From: Chara braunii
Lineage: Eukaryota; Streptophyta; Charophyceae; Charales; Characeae
NCBI GenBank assembly: GCA_003427395.1
Contig: BFEA01000117.1
Span: forward strand, 1,141,384-1,162,186
Direction: 5' to 3'
DNA length: 20,803 nt
The translations under genes were made by a program, and so were the position numbers. The number at the start of each line of letters is the position of its first letter. Positions within the stretch are counted from its first letter, which is position 1. This document shows, in pieces, positions 1 through 9,019 of the stretch. Under the pieces are notes generated by a model. The model was not told where the DNA came from and did not search any database. It saw nothing but the letters and a program-made list of their open reading frames with translations.

Positions 1-475
1 CGAGCTTGGTGATATCGGATCCAAGACTCGACTTTTTGGGATTCAGACATGGCAACGAGGGGTTATTTGGGATCGGTGACAAAGACTTGGTGTTAACGAC
101 ACTCCCATCTTCCTCCCTCCTTTCGTCTGTGCATGTCTGGACCTGAAGCTTTCTTCCTGTGTGCAGCGCCAGGCTCCTTCACACCTGGTGAGGGGTACGA
201 TGCATGTTTGGTCTGAGTTCAACCATCGGTTGGACTAGTTATCAACATTCTAGCAGTCTGTTTCGCTACTTGCTACTACGTGTGTAAGGTCAGTCCTTGT
301 CAGGTCAGTCTTTGTATCTAAGTCTTCCCTGCGCTATTCAGCACTTTTGTATGTATGAGAATGCACATTGTCTGTCGAGATTCTACTCTCACCGCATTGT
401 CCATTTCAGTCCTTTTCGTCACATTGCAGTTCCTCGGTTATTACAAACATCACATATCTGTGCATGTAACAATGG
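1..475. other. Unassigned leading sequence
   Basis: No coding region or known repeat is recognised here. The only structure seen is a 15-bp imperfect tandem duplication (288-302 and 303-317, unit beginning GGTCAGTC). Short ORFs in this stretch are no longer than chance predicts. The 5' part of the LINE that follows may begin somewhere in this interval; no boundary is visible. Confidence 0.5.
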
Positions 476-816
476 GTGTTTGATGAAATGATAGGGACTC
501 CAAAATGGATATGGACGATGAAAGGTGAACCGACAAATCAATCGAACATCTATCCGCCCTATGGAAGCCAATGGCAAAACAAGGGGTCCAAAAAAATCGA
601 AGACAAGGACTGCGGATTCCTGAGAAAACAAATTCTAGACGCACAAGGGGTTATGGAGGACAAGCAAAGGAAAAATACTTGGCAGTAACTCATCAGAACA
701 GGGATCTCAGCAGAAAAAACATTCATAAAAAATCTAAAGGCAAAGGAAAAAGTGTTGCGTGCATTAAAAAAACACAAATGGAACGAACTCACAAAGACGA
801 ATAGAAAGCAAATCAC
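476..816 (+). pseudogene. Lysine-rich segment at the 5' end of LINE copy 1
   Basis: Two overlapping short frames (476-688 and 571-804) encode very basic, lysine- and arginine-rich peptides with no recognised domain. Their position just ahead of the acidic ORF1 segment suggests a nucleic-acid-binding part of ORF1 or a coding remnant of the 5' region. That is inference from position and composition only. The frame changes near 690, so no continuous product is possible now. Confidence 0.35.
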
Positions 817-957
817 ATGAAAAGTGTCTGCCCTTCAGAGAGTTCAAGCAAACTGCTCAAACGAAAGGCGGAGCAAGACACCTCGGCCTAGTCAGGTAAC
901 AATCAGACAGCCCGCAAGGTGAGCAAAGTCAATGAAACATGCTCAACAACAGACTAA

Positions 958-2180
958 ATGAATGCAGATGCTAAAGAAGGAGACCATGAGGGAACAGAGA
1001 AAACAGAGGATGAGAACGAAGATGGCAGCAAAGGCTCAATGGACGTAGGGAAAGGGGAAGAAGAGAAGGAAGGGACTGCGGAAGGACAGAAGGACGAAGC
1101 TGATGAACAAGTAACTGACGATGAGGATGACAAGATGTCCCAAGACTCCAAGGGAGAAAACACAGACCCGCAAGATGAGCATCTAGGTGAGAATGAAGGA
1201 GGGAGTGAAAACTCGCTAAAATGACTGAACGACTCTGTCAAGAAGCTTGAAAGAGAGAGAGAAGTGGAGTTTCAAATTCCAACCCAAAACCAGTACGAAA
1301 TACTGGAAAAGGAACAAGAACTGTCTGAATTTTTTGCAGAACAATATGGACACAGACTGGACCAATCAGGAAAGAATGTTGTGTCTGATCAAAACCTGTT
1401 TAAATGGCCAAAGACATACACAAAAGCAGAAAGCATCCACCTAAGCAAAAAGGAGGGAAAGAACAAAGGAACTTAATTGGCCCGACACAAGTGGAAGGGA
1501 GAGAGGGCGAAAAGATCCAACTGAACACAAGAGAGGATCGAGACATGCAGAAAGAAATCCTGCACACTCAGATCATAGTCCTCAGGGATCAAAACAGGGA
1601 AATAGTCGATGACTCTGTCAACCTGCAAGGGCTAGCTCTGGGACAGAACGCTGAGATCTTCACAACGGCTAGGCTGGAAGCCAAGGGGGGCTGCAGGAAA
1701 AGAGTAGTACCGCAATACTGATGGAACGAGGAACACGGGTATTGAGAGATTGTTGTGGTCAAGTCATGGTCTCTCATATCCTTGGCCAGCCCTTCCAACA
1801 AGGTCCTAGCGGCCAACATCTCAAAGGACGCACCAGTAGCAGCGCACATCCTAGGATCCAATGATGAGTGGAGGGAAGAATGGTTAGACGACGCAGGAGA
1901 CATCCTAGCCAGTGACCTCAAACCCTACATGGTGCGCTACTCGATGGAGGAACAACTTATGGATCACATGGTTTGGAAACCATGGAAGGTGATGCATGCA
2001 ATCCCCTATGGTTTGATGGGAGGAGAAATTCCCTCAGAAAGGGCTGCAGTCTCAGCCTCAATAGTCAAGGGGCATGTTCTCTTTGATGGCAAGGACGACC
2101 ACCTGAACCAGGTCTTGGAAACAAATTCCCGCCAGGTCAAAGTGGGCCTGACTCCCTACAACGAGTCACCTTTCAACTAA
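958..2180 (+). pseudogene. LINE copy 1 ORF1 remains (putative RNA-binding protein)
   Basis: ORF1 of L1-type LINEs encodes a nucleic-acid chaperone that coats the element RNA. Here the region ahead of the endonuclease holds three consecutive open pieces in different frames: 958-1224 is extremely rich in Glu, Asp, Lys and Gly; 1264-1476 and 1404-1721 are charged and overlap where the frame shifts; 1755-2180 gives 141 residues rich in Trp and Met (for example WKPWKVMHAIPYG). No RRM, CCHC knuckle or named domain could be confirmed by eye. Assignment to ORF1 rests on position directly upstream of ORF2 and on coding-like continuity. Stops at 1222-1224 and about 1719 and frame changes near 1440-1480 and 1740 make it a pseudogene. 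Confidence 0.5.
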
Positions 2181-2314
2181 CTCCACAATAAACAAATAAA
2201 AACACTAGGTCCCATTTTAAACATTCCATGACAGCACATCCCCGGCCAACGCGTGACCAAGGGGTTGGCCAGATCAAGCACTGCACAGTGAAACACAAAT
2301 GTGGTTAACCAGGG

Positions 2315-3220
2315 GTGTCATGGAATGTTAATGGCCTAGCATCAATATTAACCAACACAGACAAATGGGACAATAAGATGAACTACTTGAACTGGTTTAC
2401 AAGGAACCCACCCGATATAGTATGTCGTCAAGAAACACACTTGTCATACCCCCCATAACACAAAGCAATAATTAACATAATTCGAACAAGGCTAAAGCAT
2501 GTACGCATAGGTCTTTGGGGCCCCTCGCCAAGAATAGGCTCAGCAGGAACAACGATTCTGCCGCACCAAAGCTTGAGAGCAGCCTACTTAATCCAGATAG
2601 TAGAGAGCAAACTTGACCCAGATAATAGAAAATGGATAAAAGTTCATTTCACCTACAAGGAGGAAACCTTTCAATTTATAAACGCTCATAGCCCTAATGA
2701 CTTCCCACAAAAACAAGGCCTTCATAAAAAATATAATAGCTATGTGCGACGAGGAGAAACAAATAATACTAACAGGCGATTGGAACACTACTCTAAACCC
2801 GGTTAGAGACAAACTTTCGAGCTCGCGAAGAGACCAAGAATCCGCACTCCAAAGTGAAGCCCAGATAATGCATGCCTTAATACTACAAAAAAACTTAAAA
2901 CTCTATATCCAGATGCAAATAGACTCACATACAGGAAAATAAATAGAACCCAACACATGTCCAACTCAACAATAGACTATTCCCTGGTTTCTGATTCCCT
3001 CACAGGGACGATCATTAATGCAGGAGTAGGGAAACTGCCCTATCACAGTGGCCTAGACCATAATCCAATATTCATAGACTTTCTCTTTGACCCAGGATTA
3101 CAAAAAAAATCAGGTTTCTTCAAGATCAATAACTTAATCTTAAATAGATTTAGAGAGGGTGGGATCAGACTTCCCGGCCTTAGTAGCCAACCTCTCCAAA
3201 GCGGCCTCGATAGCCTCTAG
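2315..3220 (+). pseudogene. LINE copy 1 ORF2, APE-type endonuclease domain (broken)
   Basis: This domain nicks target DNA to prime reverse transcription. Motifs appear in family order: WNVNGL at about 2321; QETHL with the catalytic Glu codon at 2432-2434; a Tyr/His region near 2680; GDWNTTL at about 2775-2795 (metal and substrate residues Asp and Asn present); IDYSLVS at about 2966; and a terminal LDHNPI where the family normally has SDH (Asp at 3056-3058), so the Ser is replaced. The domain is split over at least three frames, with stops at 2456 and 2941. The start codon is not certain; WNVNGL is normally close to the N-terminus of ORF2. Confidence 0.85.
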
Positions 3221-4497
3221 GAAACTAGCAGGCAGAAGAAACCAACGCATAAAAGAATTAGAAGCAACAATGAATCTCGCGGAAACAAACCTTAGGAGCA
3301 ATCCAGGAGTGACATCTTATGAGGAACTATTATCCTGAACTAGAACAAAACTGGCCAATTGGAATGCTTGGAGGGAAAACGGATTGGGACTAAAAGCAAG
3401 GATCAAAGAATGGGAAGAAGGAGGAAAAATGACCAAGTTCTTCTTTCAAAAAATTAAATCCGAAGGAAGCAACTCAGCCATTCAACAACTAAGAGGGGAA
3501 GAAGGGATGTCATCAAACCCAACAAAAATAGTCTCCATAGCAGAATCCTTCTACAAATAACTCTACTCTACCAAGACTGAAAGTCCCACACCAGGTCAGT
3601 CCTAAAAGCTAGAGAAAAATTTTGCAAACTCCTAGACAAGACAAGCCTATCCAGCTTAGCCATAGAGCTTGACCAACCAATCAACAGCGAAGAACCGAGA
3701 AAAGCCCTAGATTCCATAAAACCAGGGAAAACCCCAGGCCTAGAAGGCCTCTCCAAAGAGTTATGGCAAGCATATTGGCCTCTTTTAGGAGAGGAACTCT
3801 GCAATTTTATTAAGTCAGCATGGGACAAAGAAAGTCCGGGACCTTATCTAAGTATTGGCATAATCACGTTACTCTACAAGAAGGGAGACCCCATGGACAT
3901 AAATACCTACATATCTATCACCCTTCTAAAAGTAGCGTACAAAACCCTGGCCAAACTGTTAGCCAATAGGATAAGGAAGATTACCAAAAACTGCTTTCAC
4001 ATAGACCAAACGGGATCTATCCCTCGCAGATTCATCCTAGATAATGTAATGACTCTTGTTGAATCTGTAAGGTACATCAAGGACAACAAAATGAATACAA
4101 TCCTCTTTTTCGACTTTGAAAAAGCCTACGACCAAGTCAAGTGGGACTTCCTACAACAATGTATGGAAACAATGGGAGTAGGTCTCAACTTTAGGAAATA
4201 GGTACGGGTCCTATATAACGATGCCTTAGGAGCAGTACATGTGAATGGCAATATCTCCAACATGTACAAGATGTCTCGTTCAGTTAGATAGGGAGATCCC
4301 CTGGCCGCACCAATCTTCCTCTTCATTATGGAAGCCATAGCATCATTCCTGAGAAAAGACCCTCCATTTATAGGCTCACTGGTCAGCCAGAGGAAAGCTC
4401 TCGCAATTATCACATTCCTCCTACAATCCTATTTGCAGACGATCTGACAGTACTAATAAGAGCCTCTTCCTCATTTGTCCAGGCTCTAACCAGAGCT
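3200..4497 (+). pseudogene. LINE copy 1 ORF2, linker and reverse transcriptase domain (broken)
   Basis: The linker is basic and helical. It is followed by REWEEG-like and TKFFFQKIK motifs typical of plant L1 ORF2 (about 3390-3460), then RT blocks: LLYKKGDP near 3870, KTLAKLLANRI near 3940, QTGSIPRRFILDNV near 4000, motif A FDFEKAYDQV with Asp at 4112-4114, a (R/stop)GDPLAAPIF block near 4285, and FADDL at 4432-4446. Motif FADDL is one frame away from motif A, so a frameshift lies near 4400. In-frame stops at 3336, 3558, 4199 and 4289 sit where relatives have Trp or Gln; copy 2 keeps Trp and Gln at the last two. The domain stops at about 4497 where the strand of homology flips. Confidence 0.9.
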
Positions 4498-4499
4498 GG

Positions 4500-4865
4500 A
4501 ACGCGATGCATCCCCTGTCCACAGGTAGGCAGAGGCTTTTCTTTGTATGTCCTTCACTGCATTCTGGTCGGGGGACTAGAAAGCTGCCACATACCACATC
4601 ATTGAGAATATGGACAAGTTCAACACTAGTGGTCGTCAATACAAAGGTGTGAATCTTTCCCCAGGAGCTCAGTTTGCTGGTCATTTTTGCCAGTAGACTG
4701 GGCATGTCCTGACATTTTCTATCCCTAGGACTCTGATTGGGCCATTGGGATCTTACCAGGACATTCCTTCAGGAGTATCGGCTGACAATTCCACGTTGTC
4801 TGCTGTTATCCACCAATCTACTGTTTTCTGCCAATTGATACGCATTTCGGCTGCCTCGTTTCTTG
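4500..4865 (-). pseudogene. LINE copy 1 ORF2 block following FADDL, in reverse orientation
   Basis: Read on the minus strand from about 4865 down to 4510 this encodes EMRINWQKT, then SPEGM-like (TPEGMSW), LLAKMTSKLSSWG, LVHILNDVV and AYLWTGDAS. Copy 2 in this window carries EMRINWSKTGGWW, SPEGM and LLSKMLMKL directly downstream of FADDL on the same strand as its RT, so the native orientation is known. In copy 1 the block occupies its native place but is flipped. Stops and frame changes are present within it. Confidence 0.8.
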
Positions 4866-5095
4866 TCTGGTCTTGGTTTGGGGCTCTCTTTTTCATGGTC
4901 CATGACTTGCTTATTACCCAGAAGACGCGTCCATGTTTTCTAGTGTGTTGTACACTGGGAGCTGTTGTAGACCTTCCAAGGCCAAGGATCTCCACGGGAG
5001 ATTAGGGCTAGTTATTAGTTTTATGATCCATTTGGTATGTAGTGCTTTTGTTTGGGCGGTTGGGTCTAGTATTCCCAAGCCTCCCTGACATGTAG
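4865..5095 (-). pseudogene. LINE copy 1 ORF2 block with GGLGILDP motif, in reverse orientation
   Basis: The minus strand from about 5095 down to 4865 encodes CQGGLGILDPTAQTKALHTK and continues with LPWRSLALEG and a Trp/Lys-rich tail. In plant L1 ORF2 proteins a GGLG(L/I) motif follows the LWxG motif, so this block belongs after the 4500-4865 block and before the C-terminal region that resumes at about 5105 on the plus strand. It therefore appears separately inverted in its own native position. The assignment of order rests on family knowledge, because copy 2 ends before this region. Confidence 0.7.
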
Positions 5096-5104
5096 AGAAG
5101 TCTT

Positions 5105-6514
5105 TCCAGCCAGAGTCAGACACCCACGCACAAAAGAAGAGATACTTAGGCAACCTCTCTTCTGCAACCAATGGATAGCCACCAACAGCAGAACACCTTT
5201 CACCCTCGCCACAAAGGATTTGAAATGGGGCTTCTGACTAGAAAGAGTGATCTGGCAAATCAAACACATCTGGGACGTGGACAAGCAGGATTGGGTGAAT
5301 GTCAAACAACTCCGTAGCAAGCTTAAAGGATGCCACAACTTAGCACAAAAACTACAACAAGTAACAAATGCCATACCAGTAGAATGCGGCCCAGTGCTCC
5401 AAAAAGAAAGACAATGGAACACAAGAGACTGGGCAGTAATGACACACATTAAACCCTGTGATTACACTCTAGTCTATTCAGGAAGGATAGAAGGGAGAAA
5501 TAACTGGTACACCTTCACCATGCACAAGTTAGAGCAACCAGGTATGGACGTTAGCAAAGTCAGCAAAGACTCGTCAGTACAGATTTCAGTTAGAGAAGAC
5601 TACCCTAGGAAAATCAGAGTAATAAAAAATGACGAACTCACTCTATTCCAGCCCCAAACCGCTCTAGAGGACCTAGAAGTAGACCCAACAGAATGGGCAT
5701 GGAATCTCAATCATAGCCCATCCAGGATAAACCTCAAATTTAACTTGCTCCAACACACAACTAGACTAGGGTACAGACTAACGTGCAGATCCCCCTGAAC
5801 CAGTCAAAGCAGATCGCTGGCAGAAGCACCTAGAAGTAGACCCGGGAAAACTAAACAAGATACCGTGGAACCAAATAAATGCTCTACACCCCCCTAAAGC
5901 CAGAAGCCTTCAATGGCAAATATTATATCTAGCAATCCCCTTGAACCAATGGTTGAATGTTAGAAGAAGAAAGGAAGACCGTAGTCCATTACAAGAATTG
6001 TGTGCTAATTGCACTGAGGGCCAGACAAAGAATCTCTTCCACTGCCTTCTCCTCTGTCCCAAGATAAAACCGATTCAGGCTAAGATTATCCAAGATCTGG
6101 GACGCAGTTACCTCAACAGAGTTCACAATAAACCCGACCCTCCTATTACTAGGTTTTATAATGCCCGAAGACCGGGGCCCCTTACAAAAGAACTTCTTTC
6201 AAATTCTTAGGAAAGCAATGCTAGGGGCCATTTGGAGGAAAAGATGCCAGGAAACAATAGACAAGCAACAAATGCACCTAGTTGAAGCGTGGCGCCTACT
6301 CCAACAACAGGTGGAGACAGAATACTGGGTCAGATGGTGCAAAGTGAGACGGAAAATGAAAGCAGATGATCTCAAAGCAAAAGAACATAAACAAAAATTT
6401 GAGGAAAATTATCTAGCGAAGGGCAAAATAGCACACATCAAGGCTCAAGGATTAGCTTTTACACTCAGAGAGATTGCCCCCCGGACCTTCCAAATAGACA
6501 CAGAATACTTCTAA
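5105..6514 (+). pseudogene. LINE copy 1 ORF2, C-terminal region with zf-RVT-like knuckle (broken)
   Basis: Plus-strand coding resumes with a frame reading KEEILRQPLFCNQWIATN (about 5125-5180), crosses a TGA near 5236 and continues open through 5247-5798 (183 residues). A shift near 5800 leads to IPWNQINALHPPKARSLQWQ and a CANC...H....C metal-binding pattern at about 6001-6053, the zinc-finger-like tail of plant non-LTR reverse transcriptases. A further shift near 6165 gives 117 residues, rich in Lys, Gln and Trp, ending at a stop at 6512-6514. This final part looks like a coiled, basic C-terminal extension. The long open stretches show the copy is not extremely old. Confidence 0.8.
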
Positions 6515-6840
6515 CAGCATACCAGAATCATTCATTGTCCACATGCAGTCTAACTAGGTTAGAGAAAAAAATCATCCCCCAACCACACCACAATACACAC
6601 GCACAATCCCCCGGACACTAACTACCGATGTATCCATATCTCACAAAATCCCGCTCCAATGACCCCACACTCACAAGCGATATTGGGATCCACGATGCAA
6701 ACCAAGACACAAGTACAGAAAACAGCACTAGCTGTTTTCACTTTCCCTATCCTACTAACGTCATAAAACCAAAGGTCTAAAGACTCTAAACGAATTCACA
6801 CTTTTTGTCAAGCAAGGGTTTTAGGTCCTAAGCAAGAAAG
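6515..6840 (+). other. Probable 3' untranslated region of LINE copy 1
   Basis: A/C-rich sequence follows the ORF2 stop with no ORF. It contains a perfect 9-bp-arm hairpin at 6718-6739. No poly-A tail, target duplication or SINE-type 3' tail is visible, so the end of the element is uncertain. Confidence 0.45.
6718..6739. repeat. Hairpin, 9-bp perfect arms, 4-nt loop
   Basis: GAAAACAGC at 6718-6726 pairs exactly with GCTGTTTTC at 6731-6739 around the loop ACTA. It lies in the putative 3' untranslated region of LINE copy 1, where stem-loops can serve as reverse-transcriptase recognition sites. A role here is inference. Confidence 0.6.
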
Positions 6841-7200
6841 TAATAAATAGAAACATTTATTTAGCTTCACAGGAAATCAACAACATTTCCCCGAGAAGAA
6901 CGGGCCAGGCTAGTGAATCCTAGGGGGGGGTCAGTAGTGAAATACCGAATAGAGAAGGTGACCTACCCGACATCAAACTGTCATAAAACCCAGAAAAAAC
7001 AGATAGAGGGTAAGAGAGAGTTATGGGTTAGGGTTTAGGGTTTAAGGAATACGTCTTAGAAGCTTTCCACAGCTTCAGACTTTCAGAAAAAGTTCAAACC
7101 ATTATCAATGCTAGAAGCCCTAAGGTTCTTTCTATTTAGCAAAACCGACAGTCAATGAGTACAGACAGTAACTCCAGCACTTAAATCTGATCGGACAGCC
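6841..7200. other. Unassigned sequence between LINE copy 1 and the GC-richer block
   Basis: No ORF of note and no known element was recognised. It includes a G run near 6925-6932 and the short telomere-like run at 7025-7047. Confidence 0.4.
7025..7047 (+). repeat. Short interstitial telomere-like run (TTTAGGG)
   Basis: The sequence reads GGGTTAGGGTTTAGGGTTTA and then AGG: two adjacent plant-type telomere units plus a degenerate unit on each side. It is too short to be a telomere and could have arisen by chance or by repair of a double-strand break. Confidence 0.6.
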
Positions 7201-8338
7201 GAGTGCGAGGAACGAGCCCTCACGGGGCCCTAACAGACATCACATGTTCTGGGCAAAGATCCCCAGCAAGCCAAGTGCCCGCCGTAAGTGAAGGCGGGCC
7301 TGAATATTCGTCAAAGGCCAAAATTCGACATTTTCATATGTGGGTATTCAGGCTCTTGCAGCACGCCAGTTGGTTGAATGGATGCGTGAGCCTCACTAAG
7401 CTGCGTCGTACAGTTGGCCCAGGCCTTGACAGTTGCGCCTGGGCGCATACACACAAAGCAGGGCCGATACATTGAGAAGCAGGCCATCGGTCTAAGCAAA
7501 AGCAGTACTGTCGATGCACCTACCTGAGAGCCCTGCACAGATGCAGCATACAGCCCAAGTCCGGAGACTCAGGCTGTGCCCAACTGTAAATGGGGCCCAG
7601 GCCCTCAACTGTAGTCTCGGGCCTGGCCGCAGGGACTGAGGCCCAGCCGGAAGCTACTGGAAGCTTCCAGCCAGGCCACACGCAGCATCCAAGTGGCTGC
7701 CAATTCCATAAAAGAAGTGAGGCAGCCCAGGCCAGGCATTCTGGCCTGCGTAGGCAATGCGGAAGTGCTGCTGACGGGGCGCGTGGAGGTCAAGTGGGGC
7801 GCTGCAGGGCAGGGGGATGCAGGCAACCATAGCCGGGCTGCTGGGTGCCAGGGGGTAATGCGGGCGATCTGGTGGTCTTCAGGGAAGGAGGCGAGTGTGG
7901 GGTTATCAAGGTCTGACTGAGGGTGAGGAGATACGTACCTGGTGCATGAAGAGAGGTCGGCTATGGTGTTGACAGTCATGTACATTGGTCTTCGAGAGTC
8001 GAAGTGAGCCTGTTGCGTGAACACAGCTGTAGGTAGGATAGTCGGGTAGAGTAGGATGGGCGCTGGGCGCCAGACAGAGAGGAGCGAATTTGGATACTGT
8101 GTTGGTGTGGCCTACGGCTTGACCACTGGCTCATTACTTCATTGTATTGGTCTATATGGATGGTTTCTCGGTGCATTTGTACGCTCTGCTTGGACACGAC
8201 TACTTGGACATCTGTGTGATTTCGCAACTTGGTTTTCTGTATATCGTTCACACTCATATTCCTTGCACGAGCAGCTGAGAGGAGTAAACTAGTCAAGACC
8301 TCCGCAGATAAGCCACAATCCACAAACAGAGGTATCAG
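7201..8338. other. GC-richer stretch with no recognised gene
   Basis: Several ORFs of 60-139 codons overlap on both strands (the longest are minus 7605-8024 and minus 7976-8323), but none shows a domain, a coding-like motif or support from a relative. Repeated GGCCCAGGCC-like phrases occur at 7415-7630 and weakly recall the Pro/Gln-rich segment at the right end of the window. The minus-strand 115-codon frame at 7976-8323 is the least unlikely gene fragment, but no function can be given. Confidence 0.35.
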
Positions 8339-8393
8339 AAGTCAACCCTCCTACAGTTGGCACGACCTAACTCAACTGTAGGAGGGTTGACTT
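8339..8393. repeat. Perfect inverted repeat, 21-bp arms, 13-nt loop
   Basis: The left arm 8339-8359 (AAGTCAACCCTCCTACAGTTG) is exactly complementary to the right arm 8373-8393. The right arm overlaps a second, 14-bp perfect palindrome at 8387-8400 (TTGACTTAAGTCAA). The left arm resembles, with a few mismatches, the segment at about 11269-11289 of the SINE-like copy at 11216-11464, and the structure abuts the related copy at 8401-8640. It may therefore be a rearranged 5' end of that element rather than an independent one. Confidence 0.85.
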
Positions 8394-8400
8394 AAGTCAA

Positions 8401-8640
8401 GCAAGCTAACTTAGGCAGGGATGAGGGGTGGTACATCCTTCCAAGAGGAAGTAATCAATACCGTCCACTCCAGCTGCCTAACCATAATGGGGAGGAGCGT
8501 GTGCGTGTCCTTTTTGTATTCATCATTGACTTGCCGGAGGAATAGGAAACGGACTGTTGCTCCCTAGAATGGTAGGAGCCAGAACCGTGAGGTTCTGTTT
8601 TTCTATAAAATAAAAAGAAGGAAAAAAAAAGAAAATTGAG
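8401..8640 (+). mobile_element. SINE-like / truncated non-LTR element, copy 1
   Basis: This copy shares two blocks with the element at 11216-11464: GCAAGCT(A/G)AC near the 5' end, and a 3' block starting TTGACTTGCCGG, through GGAATAGGAA, CGGACTG and TGCTCCC, to a stem (CAGAACC-GTGA-GGTTCTG, 8579-8596) followed by an A-rich tail to about 8636. Its segment TACATCC...GAGGAAGTAATCAAT (8432-8457) also matches the 5' part of LINE copy 2 at 13311-13338. No convincing target duplication was found, so the ends are approximate. It makes no protein. Confidence 0.65.
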
Positions 8641-8689
8641 AGTCATATGCATTACAAGGGGTGTTACAGAGTTGGCAGCATTACCTTCT

Positions 8690-8970
8690 AGGTAGGCACG
8701 TCGAAGTGTACCCAGACCACGAGACCCTGGACTGGTGTGGCAACCTAGTTTAGAATGTTCACTAAGTTACCGAGACAGGCACAGGACATGAACGAGTTTG
8801 ACTTTGAGATTATAGCTAGAGTAGCCTGGTTAAGGGAAGTACAACGGTTAAGGGAAGTACAATGAAGTTCTAATGCCTTGCCCTAAACAGCAGACTTCTT
8901 TGAAATGATAGTGACTTACCTCAACGCAAATGATAAGGTGCTCAGTGAGAAATTATAGCTAGAGTAGCGG
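8690..8970 (+). pseudogene. Gypsy RNase H C-terminal remnant
   Basis: A frame around 8700-8740 reads VEVYPDHETLDW, and around 8772-8825 KLPRQAQDMNEFDFEIIARV. Both match the closing part of gypsy RNase H (the SDHETL and EFDFEI blocks). The canonical ADALSR motif was not found downstream; the sequence there is disrupted by an 18-bp tandem duplication (8828-8863) and by a repeat of a 19-bp phrase containing TTATAGCTAGAGTAG (about 8808 and 8949). Confidence 0.7.
8828..8863 (+). repeat. 18-bp tandem duplication
   Basis: GGTTAAGGGAAGTACAAC at 8828-8845 is followed directly by the same sequence with one change (final T) at 8846-8863. It lies inside the decayed gypsy segment. Confidence 0.9.
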
Positions 8971-9019
8971 AGAAACCTCACCTCACAAAGGGCCCGGATA
9001 TAGAGTTGCTCATGGTTTG

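Larger units (their letters stand above)
476..6840 (+). mobile_element. Decayed L1-type LINE retrotransposon (copy 1), nearly full length
   Basis: The order is that of a plant L1-type non-LTR element: a charged ORF1 region, then ORF2 with APE-type endonuclease motifs (WNVNGL, QETHL, GDWN), reverse transcriptase motifs (FDFEKAYDQV, GDPLAAPIF, FADDL) and a C-terminal CxxC...H...C knuckle. Every part carries stops and frameshifts, so the copy is dead. Two blocks at about 4500-5095 are reversed relative to the rest. Copy 2 (about 13305-15185) is a close relative with the same motif order and is the internal reference. The 5' end is not defined, and the 3' end near 6840 is an estimate because no clean poly-A or target duplication was found. 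Confidence 0.9.

Noticed and set aside
1-60. Match between CTCGACTTTTTGGGATTC at the left edge and the reversed sequence near 20213-20235
   Set aside because: Only about a dozen bases with mismatches agree, too little to claim paired terminal repeats.
954-1241. Minus-strand Ser-rich ORF of 95 codons
   Set aside because: It is the complement of a Glu/Asp/Lys-rich coding strand; Ser/Phe-rich antisense is expected.
4745-5005. Plus-strand ORF of 86 codons
   Set aside because: It is the antisense shadow of the inverted LINE blocks, whose minus-strand translation carries the recognised motifs.
7605-8024. Minus-strand ORF of 139 codons
   Set aside because: It lies in a GC-richer stretch where long chance frames are expected and has no motif, no splice-like borders and no relative in the window.
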